A DNA stretch of 64,000 nt from Anaerolineae bacterium (GTDB lineage: Bacteria; Chloroflexota; Anaerolineae; Aggregatilineales; Phototrophicaceae). The notes below the pieces were generated by a model. That model was not told where the DNA came from, made no database searches, and saw only the letters and a list, made by a program, of their open reading frames with translations. Of the stretch, positions 52,611-61,100 are shown piece after piece. The stretch's first letter is position 1. Each line of letters begins with the position of its first letter. The DNA lies in the NCBI GenBank assembly GCA_025055175.1, contig JANWYT010000032.1, forward strand, positions 1 through 64,000, given 5' to 3'. A program made the translations under genes and the position numbers.

Positions 52611-52788
52611 TAGGCCCTGCGACCAGCGCCACTCGACGAGCAATAAGACTTAACTTTCAGTGTAAAGAATTAAAGGAAAAGTCGATGGCAAAAATTAGGT
52701 TCGACTTTACAGGTTTTTCAAAGGCGTTGGTTACTTTCTCGCTGCCTAACACAGGCGCTCCAACGACGTTAAATTTGAGGAGAATGCC

Positions 52789-54354
52789 ATGAAACGTTCT
52801 GTTCTTGTGCTGGGGACTATGGCCCTGGCTCTGGGTGTTGCGCCGCTGATGGCTCAGGACAGCCTGCCGACGGGCAACGTTATCTTCTTCCATCCCGATG
52901 GTACGGGCGTCAACCATTGGAACGCTGGCCGTATTTACTGGTACGGCCCCGATGGCATGTTGAACTGGGACATGCTGCCTGAGATGGCGGTCTACCGTGG
53001 TCACATGAGCGACCGTTTGGTGGGGACGAGCAACGGTGGCGCGACGGTTCACGCTTTCGGCTACAAGGTGCTTGGCCCTGGCTCTTTCGGCCAGGATGGC
53101 GGCGTTGATCCCGAAGAACCCGGCTCGGAAGGCCGTCCGATCAAGGCGCTGAGCGGCTACGCCGGCAGCATTATGCGTGAAGCAGCTGCCGCCGGCCACC
53201 CCGTCGGCATCGTCAACGACGGTGACCTGGCTGAACCTGGCACTGGCGTCTTCTTGTCGGAAGTTGGCAACCGCAACCTGAGCAACGACATCACCGCTCA
53301 GTTCCTGGATGGCCGCCCTGGCTTTGAAGGTGAGCCACTGCCTATGGTCATGTTGGGCGGTGGCGAAGGCTTCTTCTTGCCCCGCGAAGCGCCCGCCTGC
53401 GGCGAAGAGATCAACCTGGACTGCTTCATCCACGTCGATCAGGTCAATGGCCGTGGCCCCGATCGTCGCGATGGCCGCAACCTGCTGCGCGAAGCCGCCG
53501 AGAAGGGCTACGAAGTCATCCGTACCCGCGAAGAGTTTGACGCCCTGTGGGCGCGCATTCAGGCTGAACCCGACTTCAGGCCGATGGTGCTGGGCCTGTT
53601 CTCCCGCGATGACATTTTCAACGATGTACCCGAAGAACGCCTGATCGCTTTGGGTTTGGTAGAGAACGAGAAAGCCGAGACGCGCGAAGGCCGCCTGATT
53701 GTGTGGGGCAGCAAGCCCGGTACGCGCGGCTACAACCCGCCCACCGCTGCCGAGATGACGACGATGGCTCTGGAGCTGCTGCGCCGTCACAGCGAAGCCG
53801 CTGGCAAGCCTTTCTTCCTGGTGTCGGAAGTCGAAAGCACTGACAACCTGCCTAACAACGCCAACGCCATCGGCATGCTCAACGCCCTCAAGCACGCCGA
53901 CGACACCATCGCTGTGATCCGCGAGTTCATCGCCGACAACCCCAACACGATGGTGTTGACCGCCGCCGACAGCGACGGCGGTGGCCCTCAGGTCTTCTCG
54001 CCTGCTCCGCGCAACCCGCTGGATGAGGAGCTGGTTGGGGTGAGCGCCGGCAACCCGACCGGCTTTGGCTTCAACCAGGGCTTCCCACTAGACGGCATTG
54101 AGGGCCAGAACACCGCACCCTTCATCGCCTCTCCCGACGCTTTCGGCACGGAGATGGACTTCGCCATCGGCTGGCCTGGCCAAAACGACGTGGCTGGTGG
54201 TATCGTGGCTCGCGCTGAGGGCCTGAACGCTGAACTGCTGCGCACTGAGTTCAGAGGCCGTTTCGATAGCACCGACGTTTACCGTATGCTGTACGCCACG
54301 CTGTTCGGCAAGCTGCTGCCTGCTTCCTATGGCCAGGCTGCTCCTGATCGCTAA
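52789..54354 (+). CDS. Secreted alkaline-phosphatase-like protein with altered metal site
   Basis: The 521-residue protein has a signal peptide (residues 1-22, LMAQ) and an alkaline phosphatase fold. The first metal Asp is in VIFFHPDGTG (Asp37), the nucleophile region is VGTSNGGATVHAFGYK (Ser81, preceded by Thr rather than Asp), and the later motifs are SEVESTDNLPNNANA (Glu347, Asp352) and VLTAADSDGGG (Asp394). At the positions of the zinc histidines of E. coli PhoA (331, 370, 412) I read Asn356, Ser395 and no His. It may use another metal or substrate. GAGGAGAATGCC precedes the ATG. It is divergent from the nucleoside operon and could release nucleosides outside the cell; that is inference. 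Confidence 0.8.
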   Translation: MKRSVLVLGTMALALGVAPLMAQDSLPTGNVIFFHPDGTGVNHWNAGRIYWYGPDGMLNWDMLPEMAVYRGHMSDRLVGTSNGGATVHAFGYKVLGPGSFGQDGGVDPEEPGSEGRPIKALSGYAGSIMREAAAAGHPVGIVNDGDLAEPGTGVFLSEVGNRNLSNDITAQFLDGRPGFEGEPLPMVMLGGGEGFFLPREAPACGEEINLDCFIHVDQVNGRGPDRRDGRNLLREAAEKGYEVIRTREEFDALWARIQAEPDFRPMVLGLFSRDDIFNDVPEERLIALGLVENEKAETREGRLIVWGSKPGTRGYNPPTAAEMTTMALELLRRHSEAAGKPFFLVSEVESTDNLPNNANAIGMLNALKHADDTIAVIREFIADNPNTMVLTAADSDGGGPQVFSPAPRNPLDEELVGVSAGNPTGFGFNQGFPLDGIEGQNTAPFIASPDAFGTEMDFAIGWPGQNDVAGGIVARAEGLNAELLRTEFRGRFDSTDVYRMLYATLFGKLLPASYGQAAPDR

Positions 54355-54374
54355 ACCACTTCTCTGAGCGAGCC

Positions 54375-54410
54375 AAAGCCCCGTCTGCTCCTGGTGGACG
54401 GGGCTTTTTC
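54375..54410 (+). terminator. Intrinsic terminator after the phosphatase-like gene
   Basis: AAAGCCCCGTC (54375-54385) and GACGGGGCTTT (54397-54407) form an 11-bp stem with an 11-base loop, followed by further T residues. Its arm and loop share the core CCCGTCTGCTCCTGG with the hairpin at 56626. Confidence 0.88.
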
Positions 54411-54530
54411 CTATCGATCCAGCTTCAGCATCCTCGTCCCTGACCCTGCCGAAGGAGAGGAGTTTGGGGTGAGAGTCAAAATGAGTCACTAGCCTCTATG
54501 CACCTGCTCTGTGACCTGACAGAGCGCTGA

Positions 54531-54560
54531 TTGACATTCATCCTCAATTAGGATTATGCT
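54531..54560 (+). promoter_or_regulatory. Sigma70-type promoter of the KimA-like gene
   Basis: TTGACA (54531-54536), 18-base spacer, TATGCT (54555-54560). The -10 element covers an in-frame ATG at 54556, so that ATG cannot be the start on this transcript, which supports the start at 54634. Confidence 0.7.
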
Positions 54561-54633
54561 CACACAAGAGAGGCGTTTGTACCCTCGCCGCATTCCATCC
54601 GTACGAACCATCCACGAAAGCTCACACCAACCT

Positions 54634-56598
54634 ATGTCCTCCTTCAACTTAGGGCAGATTTTAATCGGCAAGCCCTTGCAGACTGCTGATCTGCCTCACC
54701 AGTCCATCTCCAAGCGAGTGGGTCTGGCCGTCTTCGCCAGCGATGCCCTGTCCTCTACTGCCTACGCTACTGAAGAAATTCTGCACATCCTTATCCTGGC
54801 TGCTGGGACGACCAGCCTCAGCCTCACAGCTCTTATGGGGATCAGCCTGCCGATTGCCGTCGCGATTGCTGTTCTATTGGTCATTGTGACGATCTCTTAT
54901 CGCCAGACCATCCTCGCTTATCCCAACGGTGGCGGTGCTTACATCGTCGCGCGCGACAACTTGGGCGAGCTGCCAGCTCAGATTGCCGGCGCGGCACTTT
55001 TGACGGATTACATCCTGACAGTGGCAGTCTCCGTCTCCTCAGGCGTAGCGCAGATCGTCTCGGCTGTGCCATCTTTGCTGCCGCTGCGCGTCTGGCTGGC
55101 CGTCGGGATCATCATCTTCATGACCGTCGTGAATCTACGCGGGGTGAAAGAGAGCGGCAACATCTTTGCTGTGCCGACCTATTTCTTCTTGGTCATGATG
55201 TTCTTCACGCTGGCTGTCGGCATGATCCGCTACTTCAGCGGCACTCTCACGCCTGTAGAGGTGGAAGCCATACACGTGAGCCACATGGAAGAACTGAGCA
55301 TTTTCCTAGTGTTGCGCGCCTTCTCTTCTGGCTGCACGGCGCTCACGGGCATCGAGGCGATCAGCAACGGCGTGACGGCTTTCAAAGAGCCGCGCAGCAG
55401 GAATGCCGCCACTACGCTGATTTGGATGTCAGGTATCCTCATCACCCTATTCCTGGGTATTACCTTCCTCGCTAACCAGGTTCACGCTCTGCCCAATGAG
55501 AGAGAGACGGTAATTAGCCAGATGGCGCGCGCTATCTACGGCGCAGGCTCACCCCTGTATTTCCTGGTCATGTTAGGCACGACGCTCATTTTGCTGATGG
55601 CCGCTAACACCAGCTACGCTGATTTCCCACGCCTCGCCGCGCTGCACGCTGGCGACGGCTTCTTGCCACGTCAACTGACTCTGCGCGGCAGCCGACTGGT
55701 CTTCAGTTGGGGCATTATGGTGCTGGCTAGCGCGGCCATTCTGCTGGTCATCGTCGCAGACGCGCGCACAACCTCGCTGATTCCCCTGTACGCGGTTGGT
55801 GTCTTCCTCAGCTTCACGATCAGTCAGGCGGGCATGGTGGTGCGCTTCCAGCGCATTGGCAAGCTTAAGCCAGGCGAGAAGGGCGAGGGTTTGGAGACTG
55901 ATCTGGAATACGACAAGCGCTGGCGTTTGCACCAGTTCATCAGTGGCCTAGGGGCGCTGTGTACTTTTGTGGTGATGGTCGTCTTTGCTGTGACCAAATT
56001 CACCAGTGGCGCGTGGTTCATCGTGCTGCTCGTGCCGACGCTGGTCGCCGTCTTCTTCCAGATTCATCATCACTACAGGGATGTGGCTAAAGCGCTCAGC
56101 GTGAGCGATAATCGCTTGAGCCTAGAGATGCACGCTGTCAAAACGATCATCTTGGTTGATGACGTTCATGCAGAGACAATCCGCTTGGTGAACTTCGCTC
56201 GTAGTCTGAACGCACCCTGGCACGCCATGCATGTAGCCGTCAAACCAGAGAAAGTAGCCGTGGTGCGCGACAAATGGCAGAAGTACATCGGCGAGGGCGA
56301 TCTCGTGATTGTCGAGTCGCCATATCGCTTGTTGGCAGAACCCATCCGAGAGCATATCCTCAAATTGCAAGCTGAAACGCCAGGCTGTTTCGTCCACGTC
56401 ATCATGGGGCATTTAGTGATGGATAGCTTCTGGGAGCAAGCGCTGCACCAGAACACAGCGTTGATCTTCCAGCTGGTGCTGGACAACATTGAGCGGGTGG
56501 CCATCACCAGCGTGCCGTTCCAGATTCACCGCAAGCATCATGGGCAAGCCCAGTCTGCGCCTAACCCCATACCTGCGGCTTCCGACTCGGTAGAATGA
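54634..56598 (+). CDS. kimA: KimA-like potassium/APC-family transporter
   Basis: The 654-residue protein has about twelve membrane segments and a soluble C-terminal domain of about 160 residues ('HAVKTIILVDDVHAETIRLV' on). It follows Bacillus KimA (YdaO) closely: IGKPLQTADLPHQSISK, VFASDALSSTAYATEEIL, SYRQTILAYPNGGGAYIV, LLTDYILTVAVSVSSGVAQI, FSSGCTALTGIEAISNGV and LIPLYAVGVFLSFTISQAG. KimA is a high-affinity K+/H+ importer. In Bacillus it is controlled by a c-di-AMP riboswitch; I see no such structure in the 200 bases upstream. The start MSSFNLGQILIGKPL (54634) follows the promoter; it has a poor ribosome binding site. Confidence 0.87.
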   Translation: MSSFNLGQILIGKPLQTADLPHQSISKRVGLAVFASDALSSTAYATEEILHILILAAGTTSLSLTALMGISLPIAVAIAVLLVIVTISYRQTILAYPNGGGAYIVARDNLGELPAQIAGAALLTDYILTVAVSVSSGVAQIVSAVPSLLPLRVWLAVGIIIFMTVVNLRGVKESGNIFAVPTYFFLVMMFFTLAVGMIRYFSGTLTPVEVEAIHVSHMEELSIFLVLRAFSSGCTALTGIEAISNGVTAFKEPRSRNAATTLIWMSGILITLFLGITFLANQVHALPNERETVISQMARAIYGAGSPLYFLVMLGTTLILLMAANTSYADFPRLAALHAGDGFLPRQLTLRGSRLVFSWGIMVLASAAILLVIVADARTTSLIPLYAVGVFLSFTISQAGMVVRFQRIGKLKPGEKGEGLETDLEYDKRWRLHQFISGLGALCTFVVMVVFAVTKFTSGAWFIVLLVPTLVAVFFQIHHHYRDVAKALSVSDNRLSLEMHAVKTIILVDDVHAETIRLVNFARSLNAPWHAMHVAVKPEKVAVVRDKWQKYIGEGDLVIVESPYRLLAEPIREHILKLQAETPGCFVHVIMGHLVMDSFWEQALHQNTALIFQLVLDNIERVAITSVPFQIHRKHHGQAQSAPNPIPAASDSVE

Positions 56599-56625
56599 CC
56601 GCTCGCTGACAGCGATGGTCGTGAG

Positions 56626-56660
56626 AGAAGTCCCGTCTGCTTCTGGCAGACGGGACTTCT
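56626..56660 (+). terminator. Strong hairpin after the KimA-like gene
   Basis: AGAAGTCCCGTCTGC (56626-56640), loop TTCTG, GCAGACGGGACTTCT (56646-56660): a perfect 15-bp stem. There is no following T-run on the plus strand, so it may be a terminator of low U content or a 3' stabiliser. Confidence 0.65.
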
Positions 56661-56725
56661 CCATGCCGACCAGCTCAAGCTCATGACGCTTATCAGGCCC
56701 TCAGGACGGAAAAGCTGAGCTTGCA

Positions 56726-56734
56726 TGGTATAAT
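56726..56734 (+). promoter_or_regulatory. Extended -10 promoter of the DoxX-like gene
   Basis: TGG TATAAT (56726-56734) is a perfect extended -10 element, 42 bases before the ATG at 56776. No clear -35. Confidence 0.65.
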
Positions 56735-56775
56735 GTCTTGTGAAAATCGTCACAATACACGAGGGGCAAACGATC

Positions 56776-57309
56776 ATGACTCAGACACAGTTTGAACGCT
56801 TGGATGCGTTCATTACACGTACAATGGCTCGCTATGGGGTGGCGCTGCTGCGCGTCAGCGTGGGCCTGGTCTTCTTCTGGTTTGGCGTCCTCAAGTTCTT
56901 CCCGTCGCTCAGCCCAGCGGAAGATTTGGCGGCGCGCACTATTGCTACGCTCACCTTTGGCCTGGTTCAGCCCGACCTGTCACTGCCCGTGCTGGCGGCC
57001 TGGGAAGTGCTGATCGGCTTGGGCCTCATCACAGGCCGCTTCATGCGCGCAACGCTGTTGCTGCTGTTTGTGCAGATGCTCGGTACGATCACGCCCTTGT
57101 TCCTATTCCCTCAGGAGACGTGGACGGTCTTCCCGATTGCGCCGACGCTAGAGGGGCAATACATCATCAAGAACGTAGTGCTGGTGAGCGCGGCTATCGT
57201 CATCGGCGCGACGGTGCGCGGCGGCGATGTCGTGGCTGACGAAGATTTGGCCCAAATGGCCCATGAGCGCTATCGCCAGCAGCACAGCCTGGGCCTGGCT
57301 CAGGACTGA
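56776..57309 (+). CDS. DoxX-like membrane protein
   Basis: The 177-residue protein has four hydrophobic segments after a short amphipathic start: 'ALLRVSVGLVFFWFGVLKFF', VLAAWEVLIGLGLITGRF, LLLLFVQMLGTITPLFLF and IIKNVVLVSAAIVIGATV. This layout matches the DoxX/YkgB group, small membrane proteins related to thiosulfate:quinone oxidoreductase subunit DoxD or of unknown role. The start MTQTQFERLD has GAGGGG 9 bases upstream; ATG 56740 would add twelve residues close to the promoter. It is monocistronic between a promoter and a terminator. Confidence 0.8.
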   Translation: MTQTQFERLDAFITRTMARYGVALLRVSVGLVFFWFGVLKFFPSLSPAEDLAARTIATLTFGLVQPDLSLPVLAAWEVLIGLGLITGRFMRATLLLLFVQMLGTITPLFLFPQETWTVFPIAPTLEGQYIIKNVVLVSAAIVIGATVRGGDVVADEDLAQMAHERYRQQHSLGLAQD

Positions 57310-57325
57310 GACGAGTTCCCAGTTA

Positions 57326-57356
57326 GGCGGGACAGCTTACGTTGGCCCGCTTTTTT
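57326..57356 (+). terminator. Intrinsic terminator after the DoxX-like gene
   Basis: GCGGG (57327-57331) and CCCGC (57346-57350) can be extended by wobble pairs; TTTTTT follows at 57351-57356. Confidence 0.7.
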
Positions 57357-57403
57357 GCGTATCATAAGCGTATGCTGAACGCACCACACCCAGGACATGA
57401 CCC

Positions 57404-59578
57404 ATGAGCGAACGTCTCTACCACATTGGCAACATGGATTGCGCCCACTGCGCCCAAGAAGTGGAGCAAGGGGTAGCACTTTTAGAGGGCGTCGATTCTG
57501 TGCGCGTGGATTTCGCCAGCGCTCGCATGGTGCTGGTGGGCAACGTGGACGAGGAAGCTCTGCGCGCCCGCGTGGAAGCCCTGGGCAAGACGCTGCAATC
57601 GTCTGCCCAGGCAGTCGAAGCGGCGGCGCTGCACCGAGGGCGCGGCGGCCTGCTGGGCTTCTGGGACTACTTGCGGGAGCGTTCAGAGACGCGTCTGGCT
57701 CTGTTGGGCGCGCTTGGGATCGCCCTCACCTTTGCGGCGCAAGTCCTGCTGAGTCTGGATGAGGGAGCGGTAGCCTTGCCTTACACCCTAGCCATGTTGA
57801 TCGCCCTCGCGCCGATTGCCCGCAGCGGCTTGCGCGTCTTGCTGGTCATGCGCAGCTTCAACATCAACCTGCTGATGACGATTGCGGCGTTGGGCGCGAT
57901 CTTCATTGGCGAACATTTGGAGGGAGCGACTGTGATCGTGCTGTTCGCCATTGGCGAAGCATTGGAAGGCTACACAGCAGAGCGCGCTCGTGACAGCCTG
58001 CGCAGCCTGATCGGGCTGCGTCCGCGCACAGCCTGGCGCGTACGCGGCGAGGCTGTGGAGTTGACCAACGTAGAAGACCTGGCGCTGGGCGACGTGATCC
58101 TGGTCAAGCCTGGCGAAGCTGTGCCGATAGACGGCCAGGTCATCAGCGGGCAGAGCGCCGTCAACCAGGCGCCCATCACTGGCGAGAGCCTGCCGGTCGA
58201 CAAGAGCGTCGGATCGCCCGTCTACGCTGCCAGTATTAACGGCGACAGCGCGCTGACGGTGCGCGTCACGTCATTGGCCCAGGACAGCATGTTGGCGCGC
58301 GTTATCCGCATGGTAGAAGAGGCCCAATCGCGCAAAGCCCCCAGCCAGCGACTGGTCGATCAATTCGCGCAATGGTACACGCCAGCAGTGGTGATCGTGG
58401 CGACGCTGCTGGCCTTTGGCCCGCCGCTGCTGCTGAGCCAGCCCTTCTACGACACTGGCGATGAGCGCGGTTGGCTGTATCGAGCTTTGTCGCTGCTAGT
58501 GATCGCCTGCCCTTGCTCGCTGGTCATCAGCACGCCAGTGACCATCATCAGCGCTATCACGGCGGCGGCGCGGCGCGGCGTCCTCATCAAAGGTGGGGCG
58601 TTCGTCGAAGCGCTGGCCCAACTCAGGGCGCTGGCCTTCGACAAAACTGGCACGCTGACGCACGGCCTGCCCCAGCTCACGCGCGTGGCGGCGCTGGATT
58701 GCAGCGGTGCGCCTAGCTGCGCTGCCTGTGACGACATGCTGGCGCTGGCGGCGGCAGTGGAAGCTGGTAGCGCTCATCCTCTAGCGCGGGCCATCACCAG
58801 CGCAGCTCAGGCCCGTCATCTGGACGGACGCTATGTGGCGGAAGGCGTGATGCAACGAGTTGGGGCGGGTGTTGAGGGCCTAGTCGATGGCCAGCGCGTG
58901 ACTGTGGGCAACCACCGCCTCTTCGATGAAGAACATCCCCACGCTGCCGAGCTTTGCCAGCAGATTGCGACTCGCGAAGCCGAAGGCCAGACAGCTATGC
59001 TGGTTTGCGATGGCCAGCGCGTGCGCGGCTATCTGACCGTCGCCGACTCCGTGCGCAGTGACAGCGCAGAGGTCGTCCGTCAGCTCAATGCTCTAGGCCT
59101 GACGACGGTCATGCTGACGGGAGACAACCGCGCAGTGGCGCAGGCGGTGGGCCAGCAGGTGGGCGTTGCAGAAGTGCGCGCGGAACTGCTGCCTCAGGAC
59201 AAAGCCGAAGCTGTCCGTCAGCTCCAGACGCGCTTCGGCGTGGTGGGGATGATCGGCGATGGCGTCAACGACGCGCCAGCGCTGGCCCTCGCCAACGTGG
59301 GCATAGCGATGGGCGGGGCCGGCAGTGCCCAGGCTCTGGAGGCCGCCGACGTGGCACTGATGGCCGACGACCTGCGCGCTTTGCCCTTCGCGCTGCGCCT
59401 GGCGCGCTTCGCCCGACGCCTCATCGCCCAGAACGTCTTTATCAGCTTCGGCCTAAAGGCGCTGTTCGTCGCACTAGCCATAGAGGGTTCTGCCAGCCTT
59501 TGGGCGGCGGTGCTGGCCGATATGGGCGTCTCCCTGCTGGTGACGCTCAACGGGGTGCGGCCTTTGCGCTATACTTGA
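57404..59578 (+). CDS. zntA: Heavy-metal P1B-type ATPase (Zn/Cd/Co efflux type)
   Basis: The 724-residue pump has an N-terminal metal-binding domain with GNMDCAHC (Cys13, Cys16), membrane helices with the metal-selecting IACPCSLVIS, an actuator TGES, the phosphorylated Asp in AFDKTGTLTHG, the GSAHPLA histidine-proline motif, VMLTGDNRAVA and MIGDGVNDAPALA. The CPC motif with the MDCAHC domain points to Zn2+/Cd2+/Pb2+ rather than copper export. A cysteine cluster in the nucleotide domain (DCSGAPSCAACDD) is an extra, possibly regulatory metal site. No metal-responsive regulator gene is adjacent. Confidence 0.92.
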   Translation: MSERLYHIGNMDCAHCAQEVEQGVALLEGVDSVRVDFASARMVLVGNVDEEALRARVEALGKTLQSSAQAVEAAALHRGRGGLLGFWDYLRERSETRLALLGALGIALTFAAQVLLSLDEGAVALPYTLAMLIALAPIARSGLRVLLVMRSFNINLLMTIAALGAIFIGEHLEGATVIVLFAIGEALEGYTAERARDSLRSLIGLRPRTAWRVRGEAVELTNVEDLALGDVILVKPGEAVPIDGQVISGQSAVNQAPITGESLPVDKSVGSPVYAASINGDSALTVRVTSLAQDSMLARVIRMVEEAQSRKAPSQRLVDQFAQWYTPAVVIVATLLAFGPPLLLSQPFYDTGDERGWLYRALSLLVIACPCSLVISTPVTIISAITAAARRGVLIKGGAFVEALAQLRALAFDKTGTLTHGLPQLTRVAALDCSGAPSCAACDDMLALAAAVEAGSAHPLARAITSAAQARHLDGRYVAEGVMQRVGAGVEGLVDGQRVTVGNHRLFDEEHPHAAELCQQIATREAEGQTAMLVCDGQRVRGYLTVADSVRSDSAEVVRQLNALGLTTVMLTGDNRAVAQAVGQQVGVAEVRAELLPQDKAEAVRQLQTRFGVVGMIGDGVNDAPALALANVGIAMGGAGSAQALEAADVALMADDLRALPFALRLARFARRLIAQNVFISFGLKALFVALAIEGSASLWAAVLADMGVSLLVTLNGVRPLRYT

Positions 59579-59618
59579 GGCTGCGATAATTTGACGAATT
59601 GACAAGGTAGGCAGCGCG

Positions 59619-60044
59619 ATGATTGTGCGGATCGAATGGCTGGTTGAAGGCCGTGTGATTATTTGCAAGATAAGCGGCGAAATCACGCTTCAAGACACCC
59701 GAAGCATGTTTGAGCAAATTGCGCAAATGGTGAGAGATGGTGGTAAACCACCTTACGTCCACTTCATCTGCGATGTGCGCCAACGCGGGTCAATTGCGCC
59801 CGACATACTCAGCTTGGGTCAACTGCGCCAGCTTATTGGTGATAACAGTCTAGTAGGCTGGACGATTGTCGTCGACTCCCAGCCGCACCTCATCATGAAG
59901 TCGCTAGCCCACATCCTCTCACAGCTGTTGAAGGCACGTTTGCGCGTTTTCACCACCATGCAAGAAGCTGTCAGCTTTTTGGTTGACATGGACAAGACGC
60001 TACCTGTCCTAGAGGTTGAACAGATTGAGCGCCGCCTGACCTAG
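59619..60044 (+). CDS. STAS-like small protein of unknown function
   Basis: The 141-residue protein shows an alternating beta/alpha pattern similar to STAS/SpoIIAA-like domains: VRIEWLVEGRVIICKISGEI, then FEQIAQMVRDGGKPPYVHFI, CDVRQRGSIAPDI and LVGWTIVVDS. The assignment is weak and rests on pattern alone. A helical C-terminal part ends the protein. It lies 40 bases after the metal ATPase and converges with the acidic protein gene. No function can be given. Confidence 0.65.
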   Translation: MIVRIEWLVEGRVIICKISGEITLQDTRSMFEQIAQMVRDGGKPPYVHFICDVRQRGSIAPDILSLGQLRQLIGDNSLVGWTIVVDSQPHLIMKSLAHILSQLLKARLRVFTTMQEAVSFLVDMDKTLPVLEVEQIERRLT

Positions 60045-60059
60045 ACACATTGTTCAGGT

Positions 60060-60344
60060 CTAGTCATCGCCGTAGAGGTCGCGATAGCTCGGTTCGTCGT
60101 CGTCCCACCAATCGTCGTCTTCGTCGTAGCCGCCGTCGTCAGGGTCGTCGTCGCTGTCCAAGTAGCCGACATAATCGCCTTCGTCGTCCTCTTCGATCAG
60201 CTCATCTTCCTCAAGGTCTATCAAAATTTCTTCTGTCTCGTCGCTCAGGCTCTCTTCCATCTCCTCCAATTCGTCGAGCGAGATAGTATCCTCGTCTTCG
60301 CCCTCACGAGGAGGATGGTGAGCGAGGTACGTTAGATGTCGCAT
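60060..60344 (-). CDS. Small, extremely acidic protein
   Basis: The 94-residue product is over 45 percent Asp and Glu, with long acidic runs (EEDELIEEDDEGD, DSDDDPDDGG) and an aromatic tail (DDWWDDDEPSYRDLYGDD). It is probably disordered and cytoplasmic. GGGAG lies 6 bases before the ATG, which supports a real gene. No family is recognised; it recalls the acidic Trp-rich proteins at 10663-16626 in composition. Confidence 0.6.
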   Translation of the reverse strand: MRHLTYLAHHPPREGEDEDTISLDELEEMEESLSDETEEILIDLEEDELIEEDDEGDYVGYLDSDDDPDDGGYDEDDDWWDDDEPSYRDLYGDD

Positions 60345-60418
60345 GGTTTACTCCCTGAAGTATGGTGAGCATTTGAGGATACATTACGCCGTCTTGGTCA
60401 TTTTGGCAATTAAATTGC

Positions 60419-60991
60419 TCAAGTTCCCCTGACCATTCGAGCGAAGTGCTGATGTAAGCGCGTATCCTCCGTCAGCTCTGGATGAAAAGCGGTCGCCAAC
60501 CAGTGGCCTTGTTGCACCGCGACGATTCCGCCATCATCTAGTCGCGCCAGAACGTCTACTTCTGGCCCTGCCGACTCAACCAGCGGCGCGCGGATGAACA
60601 CGGCATGGAATGGGCCGCCATCCAGCCCCTTGACCTCCAGATCGACCTCAAAGCTGTCCACTTGACGACCGAAAGCGTTGCGGTTGACTTTGATGTCCAT
60701 CAGGCCCAGGATGGGTTGAGCTTCAATGCCAATATCCTGAGCTAGGAAGATCATGCCCGCGCACGTTCCCCAGGTGGGGTGCTGCCTGGCAAAAGCGCGC
60801 AGCGGCTCAATCAGACCATAACTGGTGGCCAACTTGCCGATGGTGGTGCTTTCGCCGCCAGGGATGATAAGGCCGTCTATGCCTTCCAGATGTTCGGGTA
60901 GTCGCACCTGAGTCGTTTCGATGCCCAGGCTGTGCAGCGTCTTCTCGTGTTCGATGAAAGCGCCTTGCAGCGCCAACACGCCTATTTTCAT
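60419..60991 (-). CDS. pdxT: Pyridoxal 5'-phosphate synthase glutaminase subunit
   Basis: The 190-residue class I glutaminase supplies ammonia to PdxS for PLP synthesis. It begins MKIGVLALQGAFIEHEKTLH, contains IIPGGESTTIGKL, the nucleophile Cys in WGTCAGMIFLA, GLMDIKVNRNAFGRQVDSF, and the catalytic His/Glu in AFHPELTED. Length is normal. The start at 60991 has AGGA about 8 bases upstream. Its partner pdxS is not in the window, whereas the two genes are usually adjacent. Confidence 0.95.
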   Translation of the reverse strand: MKIGVLALQGAFIEHEKTLHSLGIETTQVRLPEHLEGIDGLIIPGGESTTIGKLATSYGLIEPLRAFARQHPTWGTCAGMIFLAQDIGIEAQPILGLMDIKVNRNAFGRQVDSFEVDLEVKGLDGGPFHAVFIRAPLVESAGPEVDVLARLDDGGIVAVQQGHWLATAFHPELTEDTRLHQHFARMVRGT

Positions 60992-61050
60992 GGTGGTTGT
61001 CCTGTGCTTGCCAGATGGATCACTCGCGGGCCAAACGTTCAGCCTGTGCA

Positions 61051-61079
61051 TACTTAACATGCGCGGCTTATCGGGTCAA
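61051..61079 (-). promoter_or_regulatory. Probable pdxT promoter
   Basis: On the minus strand TTGACC (61079-61074), 17-base spacer, TAAGTA (61056-61051), about 60 bases upstream of the pdxT start. Confidence 0.5.
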
Positions 61080-61100
61080 GCACAGCACGAGTCCATCGGC

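Noticed and set aside
54556..54633. Upstream ATG for the KimA-like gene
   Set aside because: The ATG lies inside the -10 element of the promoter and the extra 26 residues have no counterpart in KimA.
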